Assembly (NCBI RefSeq): GCF_000607165.1
Contig: NZ_JFZG01000033.1
Location: forward strand, 1 to 46,569
Direction of reading: 5' to 3'
DNA: 46,569 bases
DNA from: Ralstonia pickettii
Lineage (GTDB): Bacteria; Pseudomonadota; Gammaproteobacteria; Burkholderiales; Burkholderiaceae
Below are positions 8,544 through 17,267 of the stretch, piece after piece (the stretch's first letter is position 1; the number at the start of each line of letters is the position of its first letter). The notes below the pieces were generated by a model. The model worked only from the letters and a program-made list of their open reading frames with translations. It ran no database searches and was not told the DNA's origin. The position numbers were made by a program, and so were the translations under genes.

Positions 8544-8867
8544 CTAGCCCCCGAACGCCTGCCAGAAGGCTGGCTTCGGATCAGGACGCGCAATGCGTTC
8601 GAACTTGTGGAAGATTGGAGCGCAGACCGCTCCGCCCGGAATCCGATGAGGATCGACCGGGCAAAAGGTATGAAGTGGATCCCTCAGGGATTCGTGCGGC
8701 TCGCCAAATCGGCGTAGACGTGGCAACGCCCGCCAACGGCATTTCAATACGTGACGATCCAAATCCGCGATGACCTCCTGCAGCGACAGCTGCCGGGTTG
8801 GTCCGGCATGCTTCGCGCTTAGAGCGCGGGTTCGGCATTCGTACACGCATAGAAATTTCCAAGGCAC
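8544..8867 (-). CDS. Weak hypothetical ORF in the parM-integrase gap
   Basis: 107-codon minus-strand frame from a GTG. The part reading LSLQEVIADLDRHVLKCR and the following RLRRFGEP segment look protein-like, but there is no clear ribosome-binding site and competing frames are open in the same place. It may be a decayed gene. Confidence 0.25.
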   Translation of the reverse strand: MPWKFLCVYECRTRALSAKHAGPTRQLSLQEVIADLDRHVLKCRWRALPRLRRFGEPHESLRDPLHTFCPVDPHRIPGGAVCAPIFHKFERIARPDPKPAFWQAFGG

Positions 8868-8931
8868 CCCACAACCCGCGAATAGGTGCTTCCGCTAGGA
8901 AGGTCTAGTCGGTTGGGTTTCGCAATATGAA

Positions 8932-9043
8932 ATCGGTGCACACCACCGATGAAAAAGCTGTGTGAGCGCTCCTATAGGGAGCCAGCCGCCAGCCTCCCGT
9001 CCTACACGGGGGGGCTACTGGCGCGAAGCGCGCGATGTGCTTC
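8932..9043 (+). ncRNA. Four-hairpin structured element (RNA or single-strand DNA structure)
   Basis: Four consecutive stem-loops in 112 bases: ATCGGTG/CACCGAT (8932-8938/8944-8950, 5-base loop); GCTCC/GGAGC (8968-8972/8978-8982); a two-tier stem CGCCAG/CTGGCG (8987-8992/9018-9023) around CCTCCCGT/ACGGGGGG (8993-9000/9006-9013, loop CCTAC); and GAAGCGC/GTGCTTC (9025-9031/9037-9043) followed by TTGTTTCC. The density far exceeds the surrounding sequence. The T-rich end suggests a plus-strand RNA. An oriT or single-strand origin is the main alternative. I recognise no known RNA family. Confidence 0.45.
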
Positions 9044-9605
9044 TTGTTTCCGATGACTCTCATTCCGCTGGACGCGGCTTCGTGCTAACCGCATGGAAGT
9101 CGACCTACCCGTTTGCGAGCGCCCATTGAGGCGTGTCGTGGGCGGGTCTGGTATCTGGCAACTTGCTCGAACCCGTCACGGTTCGGTGGCCGCAAGGGAT
9201 GGAATGGGAGGAGAGAGATTCGTTCAGGAGGCGCTGGAGTGCGCCAAATGACAATCCGAGGGTGTCGCCACCTCCAACAAACGCGACTTAGGCTCCTCTC
9301 TTTGACACAAGAGAGGATGGCGCACCAGCGCAATTGCATAGCCAAGGGATTGGTTATGTAGTTCCGAGAGTTTCTAACGTACGGCCCTGCCAACCCCTGT
9401 CGCTACGGAAGCGACCAAGCAATTCCTGTAGGAACGCGGTGCAAGCAATAGACAGCCGGCCTCATGCTCGGAGGGATTGATGCGTCAAAGCGTCGATTCC
9501 TGCGGGGATGAGACCGGGGAGTGGAATTCGATGGCATCTGGGCTATGGAGCCTGGACGGTTGAAAGAAACACAAAGCGTGGTCAGTGCTACCACGGAGCC
9601 AAGCG
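9044..9605. other. Gap upstream of the recombinase gene
   Basis: No gene with a credible start is visible. It holds a strong hairpin (CATAGCCAA/TTGGTTATG, 9337-9345 and 9350-9358, loop GGGA) and a smaller dyad TTCCT-GT-AGGAA at 9423-9434. Dyads beside a tyrosine recombinase gene could be recombination or excision sites, but I see no second matching copy in the window. Confidence 0.4.
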
Positions 9606-11072
9606 ATGGATGATTTTTTCGAAGGGACTGGGACGGGGCGAAATCCAAGCCGGAAGGGGACGGAAGGCATGTACTCGACCTCGTGGAACTGGAAGAAGCA
9701 GCTTACCGATCTGATCAAGAAGCCAGAGAACCTCCGGACTGTCCGGGGAGATCGGCGCGCATCGGATCGTACCCAGGAAGCACGTTCGAAGATTCTCTTT
9801 CTGGGTTTCGAGGAACTGAAGCTGCTCGGATTCCGCTTTGAGACTATCCACAGCTTCCGGAAGAAGCACATGCAGGCGCTCGTGAAGAAATGGTTGGATG
9901 AGGGGAAGTCCGCATCAACCATTCAGAACCGTCTGACGGCATTCCGTATTTTCGCTTCCTGGATTGGCAAGGCCGACATGATTGGGCCCACCGAGGATTT
10001 CGTGAAGGATGACCCGGATGCTGCCAAGCGCACGCTCTCTGCGCAGGTGGACAAGAGCTGGTCCGGCAACGGCGTGGACATCGACGGAAAGCTCGCTCAG
10101 ATCCGGGCGGCCGACGAACGCGCGGGGCTCATGCTCCTGGCGGGACGAACCTGGGGTCTGCGTCGGCTCGAGATGGTGTGTATTCGTCCGTACGCCACGA
10201 TCGATCAGGGCGGCGTGACGAACATCCTCGCATTCAGCGATGTCAACGTGACTCGGGACGAATTGAAGGCGGCCATCGCGGCGAGTGGCACTGGCCTTCC
10301 GATCAAGAAGGGTACGAAGGGCGGGCGGTATCGCGTGCTTCCCCTGGATACGCCTGAGAAGCTGGCCGTGCTCAAGGAACTCCAGTCGGTGGTCCGCGAC
10401 CGTGATGGTCACCTCGGCTGGCCGGGGAAATCCCTGCAGGCCAATGCCAATCACCTGTCGTACCTGGCTCGGAAGTTCGGTCTGACCAAGGCGGACCTCG
10501 GCGTCACGCTTCATGGACTGCGCCACGAGGTGGCCAACAACGAGTTCGAGCACCTTTCTGGCGTAAAGAGTGCGATCCGAGGCGGCAACAGTCCTTTGCG
10601 TGGGGAGACCCGGGTTGCTGCCCAGCTGGTGGCCCGGCTACTTGGCCACTCACGGGTCAACATCATCAGCGCGTATTGCGGAACGGTGGTGAATATGGGC
10701 GAGGTTCACAAGAATCGCGCGGTCGCTGAGTTGGACGCCCTGCAGCCTCACATCGAGGCGATGTCGGCGGCGCTTGATCAACACGGCTTCATCAGTCTGT
10801 ACATGGTCGGCACCAGGGCGATGGGCAGGCGGCGTCCGCAGGACACGACCGTTCCGTACGAGTTTGTGACATTCGGGGAGATGGGCCAGCCGACGCCGCC
10901 GCTTCAGGCGGATCTGGAGGCGATCCTCAAGTCGCGGGTGCACGTTCGCGTGATGGCCGATACGCCGTTGGAGACGAGTGCCACCTACCTGGACAACATG
11001 CTCGTGGTGATTGACGGTGGTTCGCCCGGTTCCGGCAAGGAAGATGCAGAGGGTGAGCTTGATGTCGCATGA
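9606..11072 (+). CDS. Tyrosine recombinase / integrase
   Basis: Site-specific recombinase of the tyrosine family, 488 residues from the ATG at 9606, which has GGAG 7 bases upstream; a GTG at 9585 is less likely. Residues 50-130 form a SAM-like core-binding domain (TIQNRLTAFRIFASW). Catalytic residues can be placed: Arg in WGLRRLEM (R186), Lys in KGTKGGRYRVLPL (K238), H-x2-R in LHGLRHE (H303, R306), His in LLGHSRV (H348) and the nucleophile Tyr in ISAYCG (Y357). About 130 residues follow the active-site Tyr, an unusually long C-terminal tail. The layout resembles the Integrase_1-type proteins of proteobacterial plasmids and islands. It could integrate or excise the element or resolve multimers; no att pair is identifiable here. 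Confidence 0.9.
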   Translation: MDDFFEGTGTGRNPSRKGTEGMYSTSWNWKKQLTDLIKKPENLRTVRGDRRASDRTQEARSKILFLGFEELKLLGFRFETIHSFRKKHMQALVKKWLDEGKSASTIQNRLTAFRIFASWIGKADMIGPTEDFVKDDPDAAKRTLSAQVDKSWSGNGVDIDGKLAQIRAADERAGLMLLAGRTWGLRRLEMVCIRPYATIDQGGVTNILAFSDVNVTRDELKAAIAASGTGLPIKKGTKGGRYRVLPLDTPEKLAVLKELQSVVRDRDGHLGWPGKSLQANANHLSYLARKFGLTKADLGVTLHGLRHEVANNEFEHLSGVKSAIRGGNSPLRGETRVAAQLVARLLGHSRVNIISAYCGTVVNMGEVHKNRAVAELDALQPHIEAMSAALDQHGFISLYMVGTRAMGRRRPQDTTVPYEFVTFGEMGQPTPPLQADLEAILKSRVHVRVMADTPLETSATYLDNMLVVIDGGSPGSGKEDAEGELDVA

Positions 11073-11343
11073 AGGCCGTACAGCTACGCGGCGGCAGTGC
11101 ATTCGCGCGCAGGATCCCAGCGGAGAGTGGTGGTGCCAACTGGCGGGCGCGCGTCCGTGGGCGAATGAATCGGCCGTCACGCGCGGCTGGCGGACCTGCC
11201 GAGCCTGGGTCTTCAACGGCAATCAGGTCTGCCAACCGACCAGTCGGTGTCGCCTAAGAGGTGAGCGCAGTGCAAATTCCCGTTTGGAAGCTGTGGGATG
11301 CAGGCTTGCTGCTGGTGGAGGGCGTGAATATGGCAACCTTTAA
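11062..11343 (+). CDS. Small hypothetical protein overlapping the integrase end
   Basis: 93-residue frame starting 11 bases before the end of the integrase gene. It has Cys/Trp pairs (RQCIRAQ, EWWCQLAG, WRTCRAW, QVCQPTS) that could bind a metal, and many Arg. The overlap suggests coupling. Family unknown; a competing ORF at 11069 in another frame is less protein-like. Confidence 0.4.
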   Translation: MSHEGRTATRRQCIRAQDPSGEWWCQLAGARPWANESAVTRGWRTCRAWVFNGNQVCQPTSRCRLRGERSANSRLEAVGCRLAAGGGREYGNL

Positions 11344-11382
11344 CCGGCATCGCCAGCGGTTTCCTGTCGGGAGGAGACTGCC

Positions 11383-12885
11383 ATGAGATCTGAGATTGAC
11401 GATGCCGGCGAGACGATTCCCTACGCCCACAAGCACCGCTCCAATGATGCCGAGGTGAATGAGGGGAAGGCGGTCTGCCTGGCTGACTTCTGGCCAGAGC
11501 CTGATTGGAAGCTGTGGATCGATGAAGGGCGACCGTGCGAGGTCGTGGCCAAACTGGCGGTCCTCTATTCAGGATTTGCCAGCCGCCCTAAATCGGGCAT
11601 GAAAGAGTGCAGTGCTCGCGACTGGCAGATTGCCTTCGAGCGGGCTGCTCCCCTCATCCGAGATCTCTTCGAGCGTGCTCGGACTGTTGCAGACGTGGAA
11701 CGCATGCCGAATGATCTCGCCTGCGCGGCAGGATTCGAACTTCCCAACCTGCCTAACCTCTCCTTGCGTGATCGGGGCGTCCAGGTATTCCTTGCGCTGG
11801 GCCGGGGATCGCGGCGATTGCGCGGGCCATTCAACCTGACGTTGCGCCAATTGGCTCTCGCAACCTGGCTGCCGGATCTCGGATGGCCTGAAAACGCCCA
11901 CGCCTTCGATTCGGCCATCGTCCCCGTGAAACTCACAGACGGCACCTGGGCCGTCGGGCGGGTGGAGGGGAACCGCTACACATTGCTCGCCGAGAAAATC
12001 CTGACCAGAGCAGAGGCATTGGAGTCAGCCCGTCAACACATTGCGAAAGGCACAAGCGCGGTCGGTGCCGGCAGGGCCGCTCGAGCGCGGGAGATTGAAC
12101 GGGTTGGCGCAGACCACCGGAAAGGGCGAGACGTCACGCCAGAAGAGTTGATGGGCGTGTTTGGCTTCCGCGGCATCCAGTTTGGGGAATCCTTGGGACA
12201 GGCCGAGCGGCAACTGTGGGTCAACGAGCTCTATGACGCTTTGCACGATCTGGCCGCCTTTCTCGGCTTGAAGCCACGTTGGATCGGGCTCAAGGGGCTG
12301 GCGCTGGCCGTAGGGGCGCGCGGCGTCGGGCGGGCGCTTGCCCATTACGAGCCCGGGCTGCGTTGCTTCAATTACACCCGCAAGCGCGGTGCCGGCTCGG
12401 TGGCGCACGAATGGTGGCATGCCTTAGATGCCTATCTCGTCCAGTGGGTCAACCCTTCCTACTTCAGGCTTGCAGATGGTTACCTGTCATTGCACGATTG
12501 GGCCTTCCCAGCCGCATCACACCCATCGGCGCCTAAGTTGCTCCCAGCGTTGCGAGAGATCTTGAGCTTCACCGGAAGGACAGGGCAGGCGTCCGAGTTC
12601 CTCCGAGACGCTTGGAAGATTGCGGGAATGCCACGCCAGGGTGAGTACTGGTATCAGCGCCACGAGATGATTGCCCGGGCGTTCGAGGCGTATGTCCAGG
12701 ATGGCTTGGCCGCACGAGGCCAAATCAGCCCCTACCTAGTATTGGGCACATCCCAACAGGAAATGGCTGAAGAGGATGCGGACCTTCGGGCGTACCCAGT
12801 GGGTGAGGAGCGGCTTGCACTCAATGGGTATTTCGACGCGATCTTTGCGGCGCTTCGAGGTATTGCTCCAGCTGGCGGCGCTTGA
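11383..12885 (+). CDS. LPD1-domain protein with HEWWH metallopeptidase-like motif
   Basis: 500-residue protein with a clear ribosome-binding site (GGGAGGAG) upstream of ATG 11383. Residues 258-350 match the large-polyvalent-protein-associated domain LPD1: VFGFRGIQFGE, then RQLWVNELYDALHDLAAFLG, GARG near 311-314, AHYEP near 320-324 and GAGSVAHEWWHALDAY (337-351). The HEWWH (342-346) with D349 resembles a zincin active site. LPD1 proteins are known mostly from phages and conjugative elements, often fused into giant polyvalent proteins, and are thought to be delivered with DNA or to act on host proteins. Here LPD1 is a stand-alone gene with a unique N-terminal half. Activity is inferred, not shown. 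Confidence 0.75.
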   Translation: MRSEIDDAGETIPYAHKHRSNDAEVNEGKAVCLADFWPEPDWKLWIDEGRPCEVVAKLAVLYSGFASRPKSGMKECSARDWQIAFERAAPLIRDLFERARTVADVERMPNDLACAAGFELPNLPNLSLRDRGVQVFLALGRGSRRLRGPFNLTLRQLALATWLPDLGWPENAHAFDSAIVPVKLTDGTWAVGRVEGNRYTLLAEKILTRAEALESARQHIAKGTSAVGAGRAARAREIERVGADHRKGRDVTPEELMGVFGFRGIQFGESLGQAERQLWVNELYDALHDLAAFLGLKPRWIGLKGLALAVGARGVGRALAHYEPGLRCFNYTRKRGAGSVAHEWWHALDAYLVQWVNPSYFRLADGYLSLHDWAFPAASHPSAPKLLPALREILSFTGRTGQASEFLRDAWKIAGMPRQGEYWYQRHEMIARAFEAYVQDGLAARGQISPYLVLGTSQQEMAEEDADLRAYPVGEERLALNGYFDAIFAALRGIAPAGGA

Positions 12886-12958
12886 GTAAGGCGTCATCTG
12901 CACCGCGCCTTGCCATTCGGAGCGCTTGACAGATTCCTTTATGGAACAGGACGCGCAA

Positions 12959-12973
12959 GGTAACCAGGTTTAC
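12959..12973. repeat. GGTAACCAGGTTTAC site, copy 1
   Basis: 15-base sequence identical to one at 28636-28650. It is an imperfect dyad (GTAA...TTAC) in the 270-base gap before the gene at 13158. A frame from ATG 12941 runs through the gap (74 codons) but has no ribosome-binding site and is not called. A shared operator is the simplest reading. Confidence 0.4.
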
Positions 12974-13157
12974 TGGGAACGGCGGAACGACTGTCGGAGA
13001 CGCAACGGCAAATTCCTATCGGGAGTGCAGGGCGGTTGCGGCAGCACCGTGGGCGTCGAGCGCATGGTTGTGACTCATCAGCGGAACTGGATCTGCTGCG
13101 CGCCGTCGATATATTGGGTAGCTCGAGCACGTACGGCTGACATGAACGAGAGGATCT

Positions 13158-13694
13158 ATGCCTGAAGCCATCTGTGAATCAGCAACCCAGCCTGATGCCG
13201 GTCCTGCGGCGCACTTCGATCCGGCGGCCATCGTGGAAGCCGTGAACACTGCAAACGACCGCTTTGGCGCGTCCGTGATCTTCAATCTGCTGCTTGACGA
13301 ACGAGATGTCTCCGGCCGCAGCCTGGAACACATCAAGCGGGCTCTGGGCGACGGCGCCGATGAGCTCATTCACAACTATCAGGCGGCACGGTCCGCTTTG
13401 ACCGACAAGATGAAGGAACGGGTGAGGGCAGGACGCGATGCAGCCGGTGCACAGTTGAATGCGATGCTCAGTGCGGCAGGGATTTCGATTTCCGGTGAGC
13501 CACAGTTGCTGGCCACGCGGCGTGGCGGGTTGATTCAGGCCCGAGTGGTCAGCGTCAGTTCTGCCCGCCTAGTGGAGGATGGGTCCATCTGGGGCTTCCT
13601 GCGGCTTGAGACCTCGCGCCATTCCTATGAGGAAAAGGAATTCACCTTCTCGGAAGGGAAGCTCTTGGTTCGCGATGAGCCTGATCTCGTCTGA
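13158..13694 (+). CDS. Hypothetical protein, 178 aa
   Basis: Starts at an ATG with GAGAGG 5 bases upstream. The first 80 residues are helical (FDPAAIVEAVNTANDRFGASVIFNL), then a charged helix (ALTDKMKERVRAG), then a beta-rich C-terminal domain (SIWGFLRLETSRHSYEEKEFTF) that looks like a small barrel. No signal or membrane segment. First gene of a long co-directional series; family not recognised. Confidence 0.7.
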   Translation: MPEAICESATQPDAGPAAHFDPAAIVEAVNTANDRFGASVIFNLLLDERDVSGRSLEHIKRALGDGADELIHNYQAARSALTDKMKERVRAGRDAAGAQLNAMLSAAGISISGEPQLLATRRGGLIQARVVSVSSARLVEDGSIWGFLRLETSRHSYEEKEFTFSEGKLLVRDEPDLV

Positions 13695-13764
13695 CACGAC
13701 CGACTGCGTTGGACGAAAGCCGATCAGCGGCAATACGGGCACGCGCCTGAGAAGGGAGATGAAC

Positions 13765-14295
13765 ATGCAGTACGAGCACATTCCATACGAGGCGTTTGGC
13801 GAGGGCGGTGAGTACACGCGCGCCGCACGTGAGATTGGCGAATTGCCATGGGAGATGCGGGCCCAGGCGCTCAAGGACGCCACATCGGAGATATCGGGGT
13901 TGATCGGCCAGCAGGCGGCGCGGGTGATCTCAAGTGGAACGCCGGCCTACCTGGCCTTCGACATGCGGCCAGAGGAGGCAAACCGGCATGCGCATGCGGA
14001 CATCCTCCTAAAGTTGGGTACCCACATTCCGCTCAGCTACTGCAGTAAAGGGGGCAAAGCGACCGTGCCAAAGCCGAGCGCCGCGCAGCAAAAGATCATC
14101 AATCGGGTCAACGCCGGCGAATCCGTGGTCTTCGACTCGAAGAGCGGGCGTTTTGTGATGCACAGCATAGGCAAGACTTCCCAGGTCGACCAGCGGACCA
14201 TCGACGCGATGCTGAGAGCGGGCATGTTGGAGAAAGACAATCTGGGCCGGTGCAAGCTCAACAATGTGTTCGGTCAAAGTGATCCGGCCGCGTAG
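13765..14295 (+). CDS. Hypothetical protein, 176 aa
   Basis: ATG 13765 is placed by AAGGGAG 6 bases upstream; the in-frame ATG at 13759 is too close to that site. Soluble and helical at the N-terminus (AAREIGELPWEMRAQALKDA), with a C-terminal segment (QRTIDAMLRAGMLEKDN) resembling a winged-helix recognition part. It follows the previous gene by 70 bases. Function unknown. Confidence 0.7.
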   Translation: MQYEHIPYEAFGEGGEYTRAAREIGELPWEMRAQALKDATSEISGLIGQQAARVISSGTPAYLAFDMRPEEANRHAHADILLKLGTHIPLSYCSKGGKATVPKPSAAQQKIINRVNAGESVVFDSKSGRFVMHSIGKTSQVDQRTIDAMLRAGMLEKDNLGRCKLNNVFGQSDPAA

Positions 14296-14376
14296 CCACG
14301 TGTCGACCCCAGATGGCGGGGCGTTTGTGGCCGCAGCGGTCATCCGTACGAATTCCATTTATCCAGGGAGCAACCT

Positions 14377-14589
14377 TTGACAAACCGTCACAGCACCAAT
14401 GGCCGATTCCGGATCAATGAGGAGCAGCTGTCGTACGCCACCGGCCCATTTGCGTACGAGTTCGTGCCAAGCCGCGCGATCGGCAAGTGGCGTCTGCACG
14501 ATGCCAAGGACAACGCCGTCGGCAGCGCCGAAGACGAGGCTGCGGCCGTTCAGGCGGTGCGTGTGCTGAATGGCGACACGCTTCACTGA
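14377..14589 (+). CDS. Hypothetical protein, 70 aa (TTG start)
   Basis: A TTG start is chosen because AGGGAG lies 7 bases upstream and no ATG exists near it. The sequence GKWRLHDAKDNAVGSAEDEAAAVQAVRVLNGD looks like a compact beta-alpha domain in which a residue string is followed by an Ala-rich helix. Family unknown. Confidence 0.6.
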   Translation: MTNRHSTNGRFRINEEQLSYATGPFAYEFVPSRAIGKWRLHDAKDNAVGSAEDEAAAVQAVRVLNGDTLH

Positions 14590-14664
14590 ACACCGGTTCT
14601 GTCCATAGCAACGAAGTCCCGCAGCAACCGCTGTGGATTCAATCCCGAACGGAAGGAGAATGAA

Positions 14665-14946
14665 GTGCACGAAATGCTTGAAGACATCCGCCTCTTCTGG
14701 AGAACCGAAAGGACGGCGGCGCTCCTCCTCTTTGCGAGCATCCTTGGCTTGCTCCTCGCCGGCACCGCGGGCGTTACATTCTTGCTGGACGGCAATATCC
14801 TCGCGTTCGCCGTGAGCGTTTTTGCGTTCCTCATCTTCGCGCTTCCGGTGTTTGTCCTGAGCACCGTGAACTTTGCGTCGGCACAATGGGATCGGCGCCA
14901 AGCGAAGAGTCGCAGCGGATCCAAGCGTTCCTGCGAAATCCGTTAA
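14665..14946 (+). CDS. Small membrane protein, two helices
   Basis: 93 residues from GTG 14665 with GGAAGGAG 6 bases upstream. Two hydrophobic segments near 18-42 and 45-68, then a basic tail (RRQAKSRSGSKR). Probably a cytoplasmic-membrane hairpin protein. Function unknown. Confidence 0.6.
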   Translation: MHEMLEDIRLFWRTERTAALLLFASILGLLLAGTAGVTFLLDGNILAFAVSVFAFLIFALPVFVLSTVNFASAQWDRRQAKSRSGSKRSCEIR

Positions 14947-15177
14947 GGAAATTGAGGCGTGAGGATGCGGCGGGCAACCGGAGTCTCCATCAACCGGGCC
15001 TTACCCGGGCAGTGGTCGTGACCTGCACCACGCAGGCGCCCACGGATGTCGCCAAGTGGTTAGGTGGATCTGGCCGGAGACACGCAGCGACGATGGGAGG
15101 CGATCCCGGTACCGGCCCGACATCCCCGCCCATCCAGAGGAAATGTGAGTGATCCGGAATAACGTGTGGAGGCATTC

Positions 15178-15408
15178 ATGAACACCCCTCAGAGCCCCAG
15201 CATTGCGAGCGCCGAAGCGAGGCGTTGCGCCACGTGCGGGGCTACGTCCGCAGAGGAGGCCTGGAACATCTGCAATGCCACTAGTGAGGCAGTTTGCTAT
15301 GGCCTAACCCTCTTCCCGCTGGACATCCAGATCGGCCGAATCGAGTGCGGAGCAGTCACAGTCGATAGTTCCGACGGCATGCCCGATTCCACACGACTCT
15401 CCAAATAG
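15178..15408 (+). CDS. Small Cys-rich hypothetical protein, 76 aa
   Basis: Starts at ATG 15178 with TGGAGG upstream. An N-terminal CATC pair (residues 17-20) followed by two more Cys (WNICN, AVCYG) could form a zinc site. Downstream part is beta-like and ends in a polar tail. No relatives recognised. Confidence 0.5.
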   Translation: MNTPQSPSIASAEARRCATCGATSAEEAWNICNATSEAVCYGLTLFPLDIQIGRIECGAVTVDSSDGMPDSTRLSK

Positions 15409-15493
15409 TTGAAATGTGTAACTTGCGTTGCCGGTTTTGCCGACTGGGTGCCATTTCTAGGTATGGGCAGCGTGCCCAATCTAGGAGATGGTC

Positions 15494-15886
15494 ATGAATC
15501 GAATTGAACAGGGTGTGAGCTGGAAGGACCGTATGAAAGACGTCAAGCGCTGGGCCAACGTCGAGCGAATCGCTCGCAATGCCACCATCACGCTCATCGC
15601 GATCTCGGCCGCGTTCGTGGTAGGGCAGTTCACCGCGGCATCGGCAATGTCTTCTGAGTTCGTGGAGGGAAGGCTAAACGCGTGGGCTTCAGGCGATCCA
15701 CACAAGGCCCAAGCCGTTGCGGACTTTCGGCAGTGTCAGCTTGCCGGGCCGGCGGTCAGCTTGGCGGGATGCATCGAGCAGGTCGCTCCTGGCGAATTGG
15801 GGAAAGCGCTGTCGGACCAGGTACATCAGGTCCAGGCGACTGCCGCGCGCGGCACGCCGGCGCCACTAAACTGGTTCTTGAACTGA
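15494..15886 (+). CDS. Single-pass membrane protein with periplasmic domain, 130 aa
   Basis: AGGAG lies 6 bases before ATG 15494 (another in-frame ATG is at 15488). A basic N-terminus is followed by a membrane helix (near 30-52, ATITLIAISAAFVVGQF) and a domain with a Cys pair (RQCQLAG, AGCIEQ). Function unknown. The next gene starts 11 bases later. Confidence 0.6.
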   Translation: MNRIEQGVSWKDRMKDVKRWANVERIARNATITLIAISAAFVVGQFTAASAMSSEFVEGRLNAWASGDPHKAQAVADFRQCQLAGPAVSLAGCIEQVAPGELGKALSDQVHQVQATAARGTPAPLNWFLN

Positions 15887-15896
15887 ACCGAACGGA

Positions 15897-16283
15897 ATGA
15901 AGATGCCCAACCGCCGAAAAGTCGAAGGCCAAGATGTTGCCCTCATCGTGATGGGGGTGATTTTTGCTGCAGCTGCGTATCTCCTTGGTACGAGTTACCT
16001 ATTCCAGATAGGCGCAGACGGTTCATTCCTCATGTACCGGGCTGCACAGCTTGGGCTGGTCCCAGACAAATGGGCGAAGGGGCATTTGCTTGATGTCGTC
16101 TATTTCAAGCAAATCTCAGATGGAACCTGGGAATATCGGGTTCCAAGGAAACTCATCGGATACGCCTACGTGCCTGGCGTAGTCGCAAAGCAGACATCCA
16201 AGGATCTAGGAGCGCTTTGCAATACGCCGGATCCGAACGGGAATCGGGGCTGCCAACGAGCTCGTTTCATCGAAAAGCCCTGA
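15897..16283 (+). CDS. Membrane-anchored hypothetical protein, 128 aa
   Basis: N-terminal anchor near 15-37 (ALIVMGVIFAAAAYLLGTSYLF), then a soluble domain with two Cys near the end (ALCNTPD, RGCQRA) fitting periplasmic exposure. ATG 15897 and ATG 15903 are both possible. Function unknown. Confidence 0.55.
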   Translation: MKMPNRRKVEGQDVALIVMGVIFAAAAYLLGTSYLFQIGADGSFLMYRAAQLGLVPDKWAKGHLLDVVYFKQISDGTWEYRVPRKLIGYAYVPGVVAKQTSKDLGALCNTPDPNGNRGCQRARFIEKP

Positions 16284-16653
16284 CCTCTTTTGCTGCCCGC
16301 ACGGCCCAACTGATTTCCGCCGGCGGCTGTCGGCTGATTCGGAAATCCGGATTGGAACGCGGTACCGGAGTACCCGGTAATCGGACGCACCTCGATCCGA
16401 ACTCGTCTCGGAAGCCGGTCTAGGCCGAAACGCAGGCCACTCTTGAAATCCGCGTGCCCAAGTGTAAAAGAGGGGTGCGTGCTCGGGAGTTAGCCCAGCG
16501 GTATCGCTATTCGTGGGTCTCCAGGGCTCTGGACCGGCTGGAATGCCCCATTGGTTAAGTATCCAGAACGTTTGCCGATATAGCGTTGTTGAAGGCGCGG
16601 AGTCTGTTGCTTCGCGGCGGTGCCGTCAGGGCGCCAATATTAGAGATTCACAT
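16284..16653. other. Intergenic gap, nothing firm
   Basis: 370 bases without a convincing gene. A segment near 16490-16520 resembles a tRNA D-arm (GTTAGCCCAGCGGTA), but no anticodon or T-arm completes it. Confidence 0.4.
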
Positions 16654-16935
16654 ATGCTGAAAATCATTGCGATAACGAGTGCTTTCTTTGCCGTTATGAC
16701 CGTCCTTGCAGGACTTGTCCTGGGGGGCTGGAATAAGCTTGCTTGGACGATTTGCGCCGTCGCATTGGTGCTTGCCATCGGAAATGCCGTGAACATCGCC
16801 GGGGCTCCAGACTGGGTCCGTTATCTCATCGTCTTCCTCGTGCTCGTCGCAACCTTCTACGTTTGTATCGGCGGACCCGGCACGTTGCATGTCGATTCGC
16901 CTCGGAAAACCCGCCCAAATTGGCCTTGGGAGTGA
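16654..16935 (+). CDS. Small polytopic membrane protein, 93 aa
   Basis: Three hydrophobic segments (about 2-25, 29-47 and 55-76) dominate the protein; the C-terminus is short and polar. The upstream frame is open to 16513, but ATG 16654 begins the first membrane helix. No strong ribosome-binding site. Function unknown. Confidence 0.5.
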   Translation: MLKIIAITSAFFAVMTVLAGLVLGGWNKLAWTICAVALVLAIGNAVNIAGAPDWVRYLIVFLVLVATFYVCIGGPGTLHVDSPRKTRPNWPWE

Positions 16936-16942
16936 CGCGTTG

Positions 16943-17257
16943 ATGCCACGGATCATCACAGACGCCGCGGGCAACGTTGTTGTCATCCAGGGGCAAGTCG
17001 GTCAGGTTGTCAAAGGCGACCAAACCGGTTCCGTCCGGATCGAAATGCGCGGGAATGGCAAAGGCATGACTGTCACGACGCTTCCGGATGCCGCTATCGA
17101 GCGGGCGCGGGGATATTTCAGTGCCGTCGCCGCGCTGCTCCGGCTGGAGGGTGGCGTTACGCCGGCGGTGCGGACCCTGTTTGCGGCGGGCGGTGATCCA
17201 ACCAAAGCCGAATCTGACGATGTGACGCTGTTCCGCGAGCACGGCTTACTCGACTGA
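16943..17257 (+). CDS. Hypothetical soluble protein, 104 aa
   Basis: ATG 16943 lies 7 bases after the previous stop with GGGAG about 11 bases upstream; an earlier in-frame ATG at 16889 would overlap the preceding gene. Beta-strands with Gly turns (NVVVIQGQVGQVVKGDQTG) lead into a helical C-terminus (AAIERARGYFSAVAALL). Family unknown. Confidence 0.55.
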   Translation: MPRIITDAAGNVVVIQGQVGQVVKGDQTGSVRIEMRGNGKGMTVTTLPDAAIERARGYFSAVAALLRLEGGVTPAVRTLFAAGGDPTKAESDDVTLFREHGLLD

Positions 17258-17267
17258 CTGCTGACAA

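Noticed and set aside
9915-10553. Long open frame antisense to the recombinase
   Set aside because: Antisense shadow of a gene with a complete catalytic motif set; caused by high GC at third positions.
12941-13165. 74-codon frame before the 13158 gene
   Set aside because: No ribosome-binding site, overlaps the next gene, and contains the GGTAACCAGGTTTAC site, so regulatory sequence is the better reading.
16488-16560. tRNA-like stretch with a D-arm-like GTTAGCCCAGCGGTA
   Set aside because: No anticodon stem, no TTC-type T-loop and no acceptor pairing could be completed.
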